A program made the position numbers and the translations under genes. Below are positions 42,644 to 52,052 of a stretch of 64,000 bases of DNA, piece by piece; position 1 is the first letter of the stretch; each line of letters begins with the position of its first letter. A model generated the notes under the pieces. That model saw nothing but the letters and a program-made list of their open reading frames with translations. It searched no databases and was not told the origin of the DNA. The stretch lies in contig NZ_JAQIBC010000001.1 in NCBI RefSeq assembly GCF_030347995.1, positions 248,001 to 312,000 on the forward strand, in the 5' to 3' direction. This DNA comes from Sulfurovum xiamenensis. GTDB lineage: Bacteria; Campylobacterota; Campylobacteria; Campylobacterales; Sulfurovaceae.

Positions 42644-43330
42644 TTATTCTACTTCTTTTGGTTTTACTTCTTGATCATGGACCATGGAGGATATCTCTTC
42701 AAAATTCAATCTTTCAAAATCTTTGTAATAGTATTCTATCGAAATATAGTCTTGTATCTTATGAGGACAAAATACACCATCACACACCGTAAGAAGATTT
42801 TGATAGACACCTTTATCCAATATAGGTGTTGCAATAAAAATATTTTTAGCTCCTCTTGCGATGACCGACTTCAGTGCAACCATCATGGTCAGTCCTGTTT
42901 CTATACACTCATCAGCTAAGATAACATATTTCCCCTTGAGAGAGATCAAGTCCTTGCCTTTTCGATATTTATAGACATAAGAGAGTACTTCCTCTTCATA
43001 CTTTCTGTGGGCTTCGCCATAGACATAGTCTTCATTGATCTCAAATGCATCTACCAGTGCTTTATGTATCACCACTTCTTCTGTTTCGGAGACCATTGCG
43101 ATAGCCAACTCAGGGTTATTCGGTGCCAATATAGGTTCTGCGAGTAAAATATCCATCTGTGCATTAATAGACTTGGATATCTTATCTGCAAAATAAACGC
43201 CCCCTTCACTGACACCTATCACTACCGTTTCATTTTTTGTGAATAGCTCTATAGGAAGCGTCTCGATCAACTGTTTTGAGGCATCTTCTCTATCTTCAAA
43301 ATAGGCATTAGGGTTTGAATCGTTGGGCAT
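42644..43330 (-). CDS. phosphoribosyltransferase-like protein
   Basis: A 228-residue PRTase-fold protein. The PRPP-binding loop is YVILADECIETGLTMMVAL (hydrophobics, D-E, then T-G-x-T), and an N-terminal VVIGVSEGGVYFADKI strand fits the family. The substrate is not recognisable; such stand-alone proteins are common in Campylobacterota. The start at 43330 follows GGAG by 7 nt; a longer frame to 43372 is less likely. Its start codon lies 23 bp inside the end of the J-domain gene, so it is probably coupled to it. Confidence 0.7.
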   Translation of the reverse strand: MPNDSNPNAYFEDREDASKQLIETLPIELFTKNETVVIGVSEGGVYFADKISKSINAQMDILLAEPILAPNNPELAIAMVSETEEVVIHKALVDAFEINEDYVYGEAHRKYEEEVLSYVYKYRKGKDLISLKGKYVILADECIETGLTMMVALKSVIARGAKNIFIATPILDKGVYQNLLTVCDGVFCPHKIQDYISIEYYYKDFERLNFEEISSMVHDQEVKPKEVE

Positions 43331-43580
43331 AATCTGCTCCTGGGAATTGTTTGGAAATCTCTTCTTCATCAAAAGTATAACGAAACTCTTCTATATACTT
43401 CATCAATAATTTATACGCATGATTTAACTGCTCCATGTTTTCAACATCTCCACCCAGGTCAGGGTGATTCTTTTTAGCCAAAAAATGGTACTGTTTTTTT
43501 ATATCTGCTTTGCTGATCAACTTAGGCAGATGTAATATCTCTAACGCTTTTTCTATCTCATCTTTAGGATTGATATTCAT
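43308..43580 (-). CDS. short J-domain protein
   Basis: A 90-residue protein that is almost entirely a J-domain: KALEILHLPKLISKADIKKQ, then FLAKKNHPDLGGD with the HPD motif, and MEQLNHAYKLLMKYI. It has no zinc finger or substrate domain, so it would recruit DnaK to a specific partner, possibly the PRTase or the LptD pathway encoded next to it (inference). Its start overlaps the lptD stop (TAATG), and its end overlaps the PRTase start. Confidence 0.8.
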   Translation of the reverse strand: MNINPKDEIEKALEILHLPKLISKADIKKQYHFLAKKNHPDLGGDVENMEQLNHAYKLLMKYIEEFRYTFDEEEISKQFPGADYAQRFKP

Positions 43581-45661
43581 TATTCTGTTCCTACTGCACC
43601 AAAAGGAATAAAGTTCAACTGCAAATAGAAAGTAGTATCCTCTGTATAGCCTGTTGGCCTAGGTACAATGTCTTGTCGAACAGAAGCTGTAGCATTCCAG
43701 CAATCACGATGATAACTCCCCCCAAATCTCCACTGCTTACTTGATGCATCATCCACATCATATGTGACACCGCCATTCAACTTCATTTGTTCATTGAGTG
43801 TATATCCAAAAGAAAAATAAACTTCATTTGCATTGATATTACCGGTAATATACGTCGGTACATCAGGTAATATTTGTTTATAGGTATGCCCCAAACTAAA
43901 ATGGGAACCTTGTTCATTCAAGGTAATACGGCTGGCTGACTCACGTATTTTACCATACTCATGTGAATAGATCACATTATTATACAAACTCCACCCATTC
44001 CAGTTGTACTGCATTTCATTACTCAGATCAGCAAACTCATAGCTTCTGTCAGGGTTATAGGTCTGCGTCAATCTTTGAAAAAACTTTAAATTCATCATTT
44101 CATCATAAAAGTATTGGCTTAAATTAAATGCATAGTGCTCTTCTGGTAACCCTACCGTGAACAATGCTGTTTGGTTCACATCCAGTGCAGACAATGAAGG
44201 GGACTTGTATTCATTCCCAGGTCTAATGTATGATAAAGCGGGTTGCAGTACATGGGTAAAGCCATCATATTTTTTCGTTAGATCTGTAAAAAGTTTTACC
44301 TTATGTATATTACTATAATACTCAAAATCATCATAAAGGTACTCTCCATTACCAAAAAAGAATTTACTGTAATATAACTCTTCTCCAAAGGAGAGGTTCA
44401 AAAAATCATCAAAAAAGGAGGTCGTGAATTCCACTGGTACCTTGAGCTCTGCCTGACGCATAGTTGTACCTTTTTCTCTATCAAAATTATTGATACGGAG
44501 ATCTGCACTATAGGTAAGATTATCCCATAGTAAATGACTTAAGTATTTATGTAATTGTATAGAAGGCAGTATCTGTAATGTATCACTATTATCTTCTTTT
44601 CTTGTATCGATAAAATATTTGCTATTGAATCCTGCATAATAATCATTGTTATAAAGAAAATAATTCACTCTGGATTCCTGTAAAGGAATAAGTCCAAAAT
44701 GTTTCAAATGACTTTGCTGTAAATTCAAATAATCGATATCATTCAGATAAGTGGTATTGATATAGAGACCATCTGTAAATCCAGTGGGTAATTTATGAGA
44801 AAATACTTTAGAAGATTCATAGTTGAACTCTACCCCATAATGACTACCATTTGGAAGAGAATTCTCCTCTATATACTCCGTTTTATCTTTGAAATATCCT
44901 ACCCTTAACTTTCCAGATGAATACGCTGAGTCAACAAAACGTAACGTACTATACATCCCTATACTTCTTGCCGTTCGAATCTGAGGGTTAAACTCTATAT
45001 CCATTCTTGGAGAAATAGCCCAAAAGATAGGTTGTTCATACAAAAATCCCCCATTGGATGAATACCCAAAAGCAGGGAAGAGAAGCCCTGAACTTCTTTC
45101 TTTATCAGTAGAAAAAGCTAAATACGGTGTGTAAAACACAGGAATATCCCATAAATATACTTTTGCACCATAGATCTTTATATAGTTTGTATCACTATCG
45201 TATAAAGCATCTGAAAAAGCCATTTTCCATAAAGGATCTACTATATCACAACTGGATATCAGAGATGCACCCAACGTGTAGTTGCTTTCTTCTTTATGTG
45301 CATCATCCGAAAAGATCCACACGTCATTTTTACCGATAAGAAAGAGTTCGTCAAAAGTGACCTCTTTCGACTCTGTATGAATTTCAAGATGATTGGTATG
45401 AACTTTACTTCCTTGATATCCCAGCATTTCGATCTGACCATCAAGCACAAGTATTTTCGTGCTTTTGTCAAAATATGCAGAAGATGCTTTTATCACAGAA
45501 TCTTCATAATATACGACCACATTCTCTCTAGCTTTGACTAAGTTTTTAGTCGCATCCACATGTTTTGCTGTGATCTCTATCTTACTGTTATCTGAAACAG
45601 CATGCAGTATTTGCACACCCATTACTATAGATACAAGAAAAAAAAAGATCTTTTTAGTCAT
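43580..45661 (-). CDS. lptD: LPS-assembly outer-membrane protein LptD
   Basis: A 693-residue protein with a signal peptide (TKKIFFFLVSIVMGVQILHA) and an OstA/LptA-like beta-jellyroll (IEITAKHVDATKNLVKA, SSAYFDKSTKILVLDG). The LptD barrel follows, with IYGAKVYLWDIPVFYTPYLA, RSSGLLFPAFGYSSNGGF and a long beta-rich C-terminus. It inserts LPS into the outer leaflet with LptE. The length fits the shorter epsilon forms. It overlaps the RDD gene before it by 8 bp and the J-domain gene after it. Confidence 0.92.
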   Translation of the reverse strand: MTKKIFFFLVSIVMGVQILHAVSDNSKIEITAKHVDATKNLVKARENVVVYYEDSVIKASSAYFDKSTKILVLDGQIEMLGYQGSKVHTNHLEIHTESKEVTFDELFLIGKNDVWIFSDDAHKEESNYTLGASLISSCDIVDPLWKMAFSDALYDSDTNYIKIYGAKVYLWDIPVFYTPYLAFSTDKERSSGLLFPAFGYSSNGGFLYEQPIFWAISPRMDIEFNPQIRTARSIGMYSTLRFVDSAYSSGKLRVGYFKDKTEYIEENSLPNGSHYGVEFNYESSKVFSHKLPTGFTDGLYINTTYLNDIDYLNLQQSHLKHFGLIPLQESRVNYFLYNNDYYAGFNSKYFIDTRKEDNSDTLQILPSIQLHKYLSHLLWDNLTYSADLRINNFDREKGTTMRQAELKVPVEFTTSFFDDFLNLSFGEELYYSKFFFGNGEYLYDDFEYYSNIHKVKLFTDLTKKYDGFTHVLQPALSYIRPGNEYKSPSLSALDVNQTALFTVGLPEEHYAFNLSQYFYDEMMNLKFFQRLTQTYNPDRSYEFADLSNEMQYNWNGWSLYNNVIYSHEYGKIRESASRITLNEQGSHFSLGHTYKQILPDVPTYITGNINANEVYFSFGYTLNEQMKLNGGVTYDVDDASSKQWRFGGSYHRDCWNATASVRQDIVPRPTGYTEDTTFYLQLNFIPFGAVGTE

Positions 45662-46115
45662 TCACAACTACGCAGTTAGAGAGTTTATCATGAAGCGTTT
45701 GTCTAAGCGGTACAAAAAATGCCATAAGAAAGCCTAAGTAAAAGAGTACTTCACTTGGAATTCTTACTGAAGCACGTAAAAATGCCTTTTGAAAACCAGG
45801 AGTTTCTCCTGTTTCTAAGTCTATGACTTTGATCTTCATAAAATACTTACCTAGTGTCATACCATTTTGCCATATCAAAACAGTATGATAGAGGAGTTTT
45901 ATAGAGAGTACCACCAAAAGGTTTTGAGCGATAAAAGCATTGATATTTTCAAGTGCTGCTTCATCTACCACTGTGATATTTGAAAGAACTGCAGAAAACT
46001 GATCATAAAAAATAATAATAAAAAACAGTGTGATAACAATATCATCTATCACAAAAGAAGTAATTCTTTTTTGAAGACTTGCAATAGGCAAGGAGAGAGA
46101 TTCAGACATCTCCAC
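45654..46115 (-). CDS. RDD-family membrane protein
   Basis: A 153-residue protein with about three helices and the RDD signature: ASLQKRITSFVIDDIVITLF (R..D-D), then NGMTLGKYFMKIKVIDLETG, and RQTLHDKLSNCVVV at the end. The function of the family is not settled; some members are linked to Na+/H+ exchange. In Campylobacterota it often lies between purD and lptD, as here (3 bp after purD, 8-bp overlap with lptD). Confidence 0.85.
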   Translation of the reverse strand: MEMSESLSLPIASLQKRITSFVIDDIVITLFFIIIFYDQFSAVLSNITVVDEAALENINAFIAQNLLVVLSIKLLYHTVLIWQNGMTLGKYFMKIKVIDLETGETPGFQKAFLRASVRIPSEVLFYLGFLMAFFVPLRQTLHDKLSNCVVVND

Positions 46116-46118
46116 TTC

Positions 46119-47387
46119 CTAGAGTGCTTGATATGCAATGTCTGTACGACACTGCTTGCCTGCAAAATGTACCTGCCCTACTAACATATAGGCACGCCTT
46201 TGTGCCTCTTTGATACTGTCACCAATACCTACACAAACCAGTACTCTACCGCCTGTTGCATAGAGTTTTCCATCTTCACCACGCGTGACTCCCGCATATG
46301 AGATATGTGCATTTTCCTTTACCTCTTCATGGTAGATATCATCTACAATGATCTCTGCAGGCGGTGTACTTTTATAAGGATAGTCTTTACTTGCCATCAC
46401 GACACCAACTGCATATTTGTCATGAAACTCTATCTTGGCATTTTTAAGATCACCCGTTGCTGCCTTATAAAAGAGTTCAGAAGCCGGAGACTTAAGCAGT
46501 GGCATCAACTCTTCACATTCAGGGTCACCAAAACGTACATTATACTCAAGAATTATAGGCTCACCTTTTACCACCATCACACCGATAAAAAGTACACCCG
46601 TAAACGGCATACCTTCAGCTTCCATACCCTTCAGTGTAGGCTCTATCACTCTTTCGTTCAGCTTACGATAGATCTCATCATTGACCAGCGGTGTAGGCGC
46701 GTATGCACCCATACCACCGGTATTGGGACCTTCATCATTATTAAGAAGTCTTTTATGGTCTTGTGCAGCAGGTAAAACCACATAATCTTTTCCATCACAG
46801 ATAGCAAATACAGAAAGCTCATAGCCATCCAGGAACTCTTCCACAACGATACTGGTTCCCGCATCACCAAATGCATTGCCTGAAAGCATTTCACCTGCGG
46901 CTTTTTTTGCCTCGTCATGGCTTTGTGCGATGATCACACCCTTACCCGCACAAAGTCCGTCTGCTTTCACTACGATCGGTGCATCAAGTGTCATGATAAA
47001 ATCATAGGCATCCTGCAGTGAATCCGTTTCAATATATTTTGCGGTAGGAACATTGTGTCGCGCAAGAAAGTTTTTCATAAAAATCTTGGAACCTTCAAGT
47101 TGTGCAGCTTGGGCTGTGGGTCCAAAGATCGTAAGACCTCTCTCTTTAAATACATCAACAATACCACTGACCAATGGTGCTTCAGGCCCCACAATAGTCA
47201 GTTCGATACCATTGGCTTCAACAAAATCTGCCAATGCAGAAAAATCACTGATCTCTAAGTTCTCACCTAATGTGTCTGTTGCTCCATTACCCGGTGCAAA
47301 ATAGATCTTCTCTACATTCTCATCTTTTGTCAATGCCAAACCAATAGAATATTCTCTACCGCCGGCACCTATTATCAATACGTTCAT
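46119..47387 (-). CDS. purD: phosphoribosylamine-glycine ligase PurD
   Basis: A 422-residue ATP-grasp enzyme that makes GAR in purine biosynthesis. Motifs: LIIGAGGREYSI at the N-terminus, IVVKADGLCAGKGVIIA (ATP-grasp), EEFLDGYELSVFAI, GGMGAYAPTPLV and VLFIGVMVVKGEPIILEYNVRFGDPE (split here only for reading). GGAG precedes the ATG by about 9 nt. Directly upstream lies a ~330-nt structured RNA on the same strand whose T-run ends 14 bp before the start codon. Confidence 0.96.
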   Translation of the reverse strand: MNVLIIGAGGREYSIGLALTKDENVEKIYFAPGNGATDTLGENLEISDFSALADFVEANGIELTIVGPEAPLVSGIVDVFKERGLTIFGPTAQAAQLEGSKIFMKNFLARHNVPTAKYIETDSLQDAYDFIMTLDAPIVVKADGLCAGKGVIIAQSHDEAKKAAGEMLSGNAFGDAGTSIVVEEFLDGYELSVFAICDGKDYVVLPAAQDHKRLLNNDEGPNTGGMGAYAPTPLVNDEIYRKLNERVIEPTLKGMEAEGMPFTGVLFIGVMVVKGEPIILEYNVRFGDPECEELMPLLKSPASELFYKAATGDLKNAKIEFHDKYAVGVVMASKDYPYKSTPPAEIIVDDIYHEEVKENAHISYAGVTRGEDGKLYATGGRVLVCVGIGDSIKEAQRRAYMLVGQVHFAGKQCRTDIAYQAL

Positions 47388-47400
47388 TTACAATTCTCCG

Positions 47401-47738
47401 AAAAAAGTTTAATTATCACCATAATATGCGGTCTGATTAGCAGGGATGACCATTGTGCGTAGAGGGTTTTGGAAAGGTAAGAAGGCGAACTTCCTTGTCC
47501 GTCAATGACCTTTCCAAAGTCCTATGCGTGCAAACATCGTCACTAATAAGACCCGGGCGAGCGTTCTGTGTCAAGTCGGCCCTATATAGCCAACGGTGTA
47601 GGAGAGAGTCTCTCTTTAGGGGATGATCTCTCGCTGACCAAGTCAAGCTCAAACGAAAACATCCACACACTAAGAGACTACATGTCCCACTAAGAATAAA
47701 TGTTGGACCCCAAATACAGTAGTCGCATCACCTAGGCT
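47401..47738 (-). ncRNA. structured RNA upstream of purD; 6S RNA candidate
   Basis: A gene-free 365-bp interval with strong structure and no frame. Core rod (47430-47553): outer stem GGTCTGATTAG (47430-47440) with CTAATAAGACC (47543-47553), 10 of 11 paired; a large internal bubble; inner stem TTTGGAAAGGT (47468-47478) with ACCTTTCCAAA (47508-47518), perfect; then an apical hairpin. A rod with a central bubble is the 6S RNA shape, and 6S genes lie near purD in some Campylobacterota, as far as I recall. TATAAT on the minus strand at 47745-47750 would start transcription near 47738; a small hairpin (47412-47425) and T6 (47401-47406) would end it. A second stem, GACTAC/GTAGTC (47676-47681, 47719-47724), lies in the first half. 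The exact 6S boundaries are unclear. Confidence 0.5.
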
Positions 47739-47752
47739 AAATATATTATAAC

Positions 47753-48418
47753 CTATTTGGAGTTAGAAGTGAGTAAAATTTGCTTTGCTTTTAGTATACA
47801 GGCATCTATTGTTGGTCTATCTGCTGCTTCGTAGTGTACCCCGTCAGGTAAATGTACTTTTGTCGCTTCACCTATCACAACAGCTGTATAACTATCGTCC
47901 CATTGAAAATTTTTAAAGAAACAATGAATCGTCGAGGGAGATGTGAAGATGATAATGGCATTTCTACCTGGTTTATCTTGTTTATCATAGCGAATGCAGG
48001 ATGTTTCATAAATAATTTGTTCCTGAAGTGCTATCCCTGCCGTGGCTAAAAATTTTTTGGACTCAAAAGAGACTTCTTTGGGACGTAAGTATAAAATCTT
48101 TTTATCTTGAAATTGCGTGATGATATCTTGACTGAGTCTCTCAGCATAAAATGATTTGGGTTGATAGATCACATTTCCACCCAAAGATTCTATCTCTTTT
48201 GCCGTTGCTGAACCTATGGCTATACATGGATATTTTTTCCATTCAGGATTTAATGCTTCTGCACTTTTGACCGCCTGCTTGGAGGTAAAGAGAAGGGTGT
48301 CACATTTTGAAAGATCTAGCGCTGAATGTAGAAGCGAAAAACATATCATGGGTAGATGTATCGTTCCTTCCTTCCGTAGAGGGGATAAAAGATAAATCAT
48401 ACCATCATTTTGAGTCAT
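47753..48418 (-). CDS. hemD: uroporphyrinogen-III synthase
   Basis: A 221-residue two-lobe protein fitting HemD, which closes and inverts ring D in haem and sirohaem biosynthesis. The family is poorly conserved; support comes from CDTLLFTSKQAVKSAEAL, YPCIAIGSATAKEIESLGG, KKILYLRPKEVS and IIIFTSPSTIHCFFKNF followed by VVIGEATKVHL. It starts 2 bp after the CDF transporter stop. The promoter of the purD-side RNA lies within a few bases of its stop codon. Confidence 0.85.
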   Translation of the reverse strand: MTQNDGMIYLLSPLRKEGTIHLPMICFSLLHSALDLSKCDTLLFTSKQAVKSAEALNPEWKKYPCIAIGSATAKEIESLGGNVIYQPKSFYAERLSQDIITQFQDKKILYLRPKEVSFESKKFLATAGIALQEQIIYETSCIRYDKQDKPGRNAIIIFTSPSTIHCFFKNFQWDDSYTAVVIGEATKVHLPDGVHYEAADRPTIDACILKAKQILLTSNSK

Positions 48419-48420
48419 GA

Positions 48421-49365
48421 TTACTTGTTTGCCACTCTGGATAAATGCTCACCATTCAGCATCGCCACATTCATACGTTCGTCATCATAAGGATCAAAGT
48501 GTGGTGTGATGACCCAGTTTTTATTGGTATCTAGTAAAAAGATTTGATCCTCTACTTGATCGGCGATACGGTGTGCTTCAAGCAGCAACATATTAGGGCG
48601 TAAAACCATATGAAATTCTACAAAGTTAGTGGTACCGTCCGTACGAGTTTTAAGCCAATGGTGACTTGTGATTTCAGGATGATTCGAGAGGATCTTTGCA
48701 ATGTTTTCCACCATATCTGCATCCAGTGCACGGTCTAAAAGTATCTCTATACCTTCTTGAATGATCTCATAGGCAGAGTAGATAATATAAAGTCCTATTC
48801 CTAAACCAAAGATCGCATCAATCGCATCAATTCCTGTCAGATATACCAGTCCCAGTGCCAGCAGAACAGCAGCATTACTCCATAGGTCTGTTGTATAATG
48901 TAAAGCATCTGCTTTGATCACAAGATTGTCTGTTTCCTTTGCAACTTTCAAAAGATACTTAACTAAAAGATAGGTAATGATGATAGAAAGTGTCATTGCC
49001 ACAATGGAAGGGGTAAGAAGCGTGGTCACAGATCCACTGCTTAACTTTTTAAACGCCTCATAAATGATATAGATACCCGACATAGTAATGATCGTCCCTT
49101 CTATGACCGCAGCAATAGCTTGGATCTTACCTTTACCATAGTGGTATTCATCATCTGGATGTTCTTCTGACTTTTTAATCGCAAAAAAGTTAAACCCGGA
49201 CACCAACATATCTAAAAGTGAGTCAATTGCAGAAGCAAGTACCGCCACTGATCCGCTTGCTATACCCAAAACCAATTTTAAGATCACCAAAAGTGTTGCA
49301 ACCGAACTTGACACAAGTGTGGCTCGTTTTTGTGGTGACATTTTTAACGCCTGACTCATATTCAT
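48421..49365 (-). CDS. cation diffusion facilitator (CDF) metal exporter
   Basis: A 314-residue protein with six helices and the CDF metal sites: ASAIDSLLDMLVSGFNF (D-x3-D in helix II), HPDDEYHYGKGKIQA, and DALHYTTDLWSNAAVLLAL (H-x3-D in helix V), followed by the cytoplasmic C-terminal domain (VEFHMVLRPNMLLLEAHRIAD). The Asp pair in helix II suggests Fe(II) or Mn efflux (FieF-like) or Zn. The start at 49365 overlaps the previous stop as ATGA; an ATG two codons later (49359) with GGAG 7 nt upstream is equally possible. Confidence 0.85.
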   Translation of the reverse strand: MNMSQALKMSPQKRATLVSSSVATLLVILKLVLGIASGSVAVLASAIDSLLDMLVSGFNFFAIKKSEEHPDDEYHYGKGKIQAIAAVIEGTIITMSGIYIIYEAFKKLSSGSVTTLLTPSIVAMTLSIIITYLLVKYLLKVAKETDNLVIKADALHYTTDLWSNAAVLLALGLVYLTGIDAIDAIFGLGIGLYIIYSAYEIIQEGIEILLDRALDADMVENIAKILSNHPEITSHHWLKTRTDGTTNFVEFHMVLRPNMLLLEAHRIADQVEDQIFLLDTNKNWVITPHFDPYDDERMNVAMLNGEHLSRVANK

Positions 49366-50015
49366 ACTCCTCTTTTTTCTTTCATCATTGTCAACCCATT
49401 GAGTGTTAACAATCCCACAGATACCATAAAATAAATTATAAGAAGTATACATAATCCACGACTTACTACATCCAAGAAGGTGAAGAAAAGTGTAATACGA
49501 TACAGTATACCTAGTAGGACTGTATATTTCACTATGTTGTGTAAACGTGTATAGAATGTAACAATAGTTATTTCACGGCAATTGTCACATCGATCTTCAA
49601 TCGCTTTTTGCTGATGTTTATCCAAAAATGCATAAACAAACTTTAACACATAACGTGACAAAGTAATGATCACAGCTATTCGAATGATAACAAAAAATGC
49701 TTCTAACCAAAAGCCCTCTGGTATCTTAGCCCACAGTGTAAAGAGAAGTGCTTTAAGACTCTTCCCCTCTGAGAGATAATAACTACCAAATATGAAGACA
49801 CCTATGAGCCCAACCCATAACAGCATCTTCAGTACAAAAAAGAGATAGTGTTTGGCTTTCTCTATTTTAGCCTCATGTGTTTCATACGAAGAGGTATTTT
49901 TCATCAACCCGAAAGCAAACTGGTAATGCAATTTAAGCATAAAATGGAGTGCTACTACAGCACAAAGAAGCACTCCAAATGCAATCACTTCTTCGTATAA
50001 ATTTGGGATGTTCAT
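49362..50015 (-). CDS. integral membrane protein, unknown
   Basis: A 217-residue protein with about five predicted helices. A basic cytoplasmic loop (YAFLDKHQQKAIEDRCDNCRE) carries a C-x2-C pair. I do not recognise the family. The start at 50015 (NIPNLYEEVIAFG) has GAGG upstream; the frame open to 50075 would add 20 residues. It is coupled by ATGA to the CDF exporter, so a role with that exporter is possible. It lies after the htpG hairpin, so it probably has its own promoter. Confidence 0.5.
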   Translation of the reverse strand: MNIPNLYEEVIAFGVLLCAVVALHFMLKLHYQFAFGLMKNTSSYETHEAKIEKAKHYLFFVLKMLLWVGLIGVFIFGSYYLSEGKSLKALLFTLWAKIPEGFWLEAFFVIIRIAVIITLSRYVLKFVYAFLDKHQQKAIEDRCDNCREITIVTFYTRLHNIVKYTVLLGILYRITLFFTFLDVVSRGLCILLIIYFMVSVGLLTLNGLTMMKEKRGV

Positions 50016-50071
50016 ATGTAATGGCCTCAATGTTAAATGAAAAATGATTTTAGCATAGTTAGATTTAAATG

Positions 50072-50093
50072 GCACGGGAGAGTTTGCCCGTGC
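50072..50093 (-). terminator. hairpin downstream of htpG
   Basis: GCACGGG and CCCGTGC form a perfect GC-rich 7-bp stem with an 8-nt loop, 20 bp after the htpG stop codon. An AT-rich stretch follows on the minus strand. Confidence 0.6.
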
Positions 50094-50112
50094 ACTAAAA
50101 TATAAAGAAAAA

Positions 50113-51975
50113 TTAGAGTGCTTTTGTCGCTAACGAAGCTACACGTTGTGCGAATGCTCCCTTATCTTTAGGTTCGAGTCCCTCAGAGAGTTTTGCAGAA
50201 TCCAGAAGTATCCATGAGAGATCGGAAAAGAGCGATTCGTCATCAAGTTTATCGAGCTTTTTGATCATTTCATGGTCAGGATTGATCTCCAAGATCAAAG
50301 GTATCTCCGGCATTTCCTGTCCCATTTGTGCAAACATCGCTGCCATGCTCGCCATAGGATCTGAGCTGTCTTTCAGTACACATGATGGACTAGATGTCAG
50401 TCTTGTCGAGGTTTTCACCTCTTTAACCTCTTCACCCAATACCTCTTTGATCTTATCCGTAAGCGATTTGAACTCTTTAGAGATCTCTTCTTTCTCTTCT
50501 TCCGTCTTAGAGTCTGGTGCTTCAATCGTTGTAATGTCTTTAAGGTTCCACTCTTTATAGGAACCTATCATAGGAGTAACGATACTGTCCACCTCTTTAT
50601 CATCCATGATAAGTACTTCGATATTTGCTTTTTTATAAGCTTCAAGAAGTGGAGAGTTTCTGAGTACTTTTTCATCATCACCTACGATATAGTAGATCTC
50701 TTTTTTCTCAGAATCACCACGGCTCACATACTCTTCAAACGATACAAGACCTTCTTCTGTCGAACTTTTATACTTGACAATATCGAGCAATAACTCTTTG
50801 TTCACATGGTCTGTGTAGATACCCTCTTTCATTACTCTATTGTATTGTCCAATAAATGTATCTGCCTCTTCACCGCTTAGTTTCTTAATAGCCTGGAGTA
50901 TCTTCTTTGTTGAATTTTGCTTAATGTTGGCCAAAATTCTGTTTTCCTGGAGTAACTCACGAGAGACATTCAACGGCAGATCCTCAGAGTCAATGATACC
51001 CTTTACAAAACGCAGATACGGTGGCAGTAACTCTTTGTTATCATCAGTAATAAATACACGCTTTACATAGAGTTTTACACCTGCTTCATAATCTGCTCTG
51101 TACATATCCATAGGCGCAGTTTTAGGGATATAGAAAAGTGTGGTAAACTCATTGGCACCCTCTACTCTATTGTGTAGATAGCTCAATGGTTCATTATCTC
51201 CATGGGCCAATGTTTTATAGAACTCTACATAATCCTCTTTCTTCAAATCAGATTTTGGAAGTGTCCAGAGTGCAGTAGCCGCATTTATCTGTTCTGATTT
51301 ATGGACCATTTTAGTCGTTGCTTCATCCCCTTCACCTTCTGTCTCCTCTTCAGAGTAGTTCAACATAATAGGGTATGCAATGTGGTTTGAGTACTTCTTC
51401 ACCACCTCTTGTACTCTCCACTTATCTAAGAACTCTTTTTCATCCTCTTTAAGTTTAATATAGATGATCGTTCCATGCGCTTCCTTCGTCACAGGTTTCA
51501 CTTCATACTCACCTGTACCGTCAGTGCTGAACATGTAAGCCTGCTCTTCACCTGCCTTTTTAGAGATCACATCTACTTTGTCTGCAACCATGAACACAGA
51601 GTAGAACCCTACCCCGAACTGACCGATAAGATTTGAATCTTTTTTAGCATCACCGGTCAAGTTTTCCATGAATGCTTTTGTACCAGACTTGGCAATGGTC
51701 CCTAAGTGGTCCATCAAATCGGTCTCATTCATCCCTATACCATTATCACCGATGGTAAGAGAGTTATCCTCTTTATCTAATTTAATAAATACTTTTCCAG
51801 ACCACTCATCCTTCTTGAACTTTTCATCTGTAAGAGAAAGATAATTAAATTTATCTAACGCATCTGAAGCATTAGATACAAGTTCACGTATAAATATCTC
51901 TTTGTTTGAATAAAGAGAGTGTGTCATCAGTTTTAAGAGTTGACCGATCTCTGTTTGAAATTGATGTTTTGCCAT
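50113..51975 (-). CDS. htpG: molecular chaperone HtpG (Hsp90)
   Basis: A 620-residue Hsp90. The N-terminal GHKL ATPase motifs are clear: SNKEIFIRELVSNASDALDK, IGDNGIGMNETDL, IGQFGVGFYSVFMVADKV. Middle and C-terminal domains follow with normal spacing (YLRFVKGIIDSEDLPLNVSR). Highly acidic stretches are typical. GGAG precedes the ATG. The promoter region contains a 7-N7-7 inverted repeat like that of grpE-dnaK, so the two units are likely co-regulated. Confidence 0.97.
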   Translation of the reverse strand: MAKHQFQTEIGQLLKLMTHSLYSNKEIFIRELVSNASDALDKFNYLSLTDEKFKKDEWSGKVFIKLDKEDNSLTIGDNGIGMNETDLMDHLGTIAKSGTKAFMENLTGDAKKDSNLIGQFGVGFYSVFMVADKVDVISKKAGEEQAYMFSTDGTGEYEVKPVTKEAHGTIIYIKLKEDEKEFLDKWRVQEVVKKYSNHIAYPIMLNYSEEETEGEGDEATTKMVHKSEQINAATALWTLPKSDLKKEDYVEFYKTLAHGDNEPLSYLHNRVEGANEFTTLFYIPKTAPMDMYRADYEAGVKLYVKRVFITDDNKELLPPYLRFVKGIIDSEDLPLNVSRELLQENRILANIKQNSTKKILQAIKKLSGEEADTFIGQYNRVMKEGIYTDHVNKELLLDIVKYKSSTEEGLVSFEEYVSRGDSEKKEIYYIVGDDEKVLRNSPLLEAYKKANIEVLIMDDKEVDSIVTPMIGSYKEWNLKDITTIEAPDSKTEEEKEEISKEFKSLTDKIKEVLGEEVKEVKTSTRLTSSPSCVLKDSSDPMASMAAMFAQMGQEMPEIPLILEINPDHEMIKKLDKLDDESLFSDLSWILLDSAKLSEGLEPKDKGAFAQRVASLATKAL

Positions 51976-52008
51976 GCTATTTCTCCTATAGTGTATTAAT
52001 TTTGTGGG

Positions 52009-52037
52009 ATTATAATATATTTTTCTAAATTTTACAA
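52009..52037 (-). promoter_or_regulatory. promoter of htpG
   Basis: On the minus strand TATAAT (52009-52014) and TTGTAA (52032-52037, a partial -35 match) are separated by 17 bp. The start would fall near 52002, about 27 nt before the ATG. Confidence 0.6.
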
Positions 52038-52052
52038 GTTTTCTGAAGGAAA

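Noticed and set aside
47401..47738. tmRNA or RNase P RNA upstream of purD
   Set aside because: No tRNA-like ends, no tag reading frame, and no GAGGAAAGTCC / ACAGAA pair in RNase P order; the ACAGAA near 47573 (minus strand) has no partner motif.
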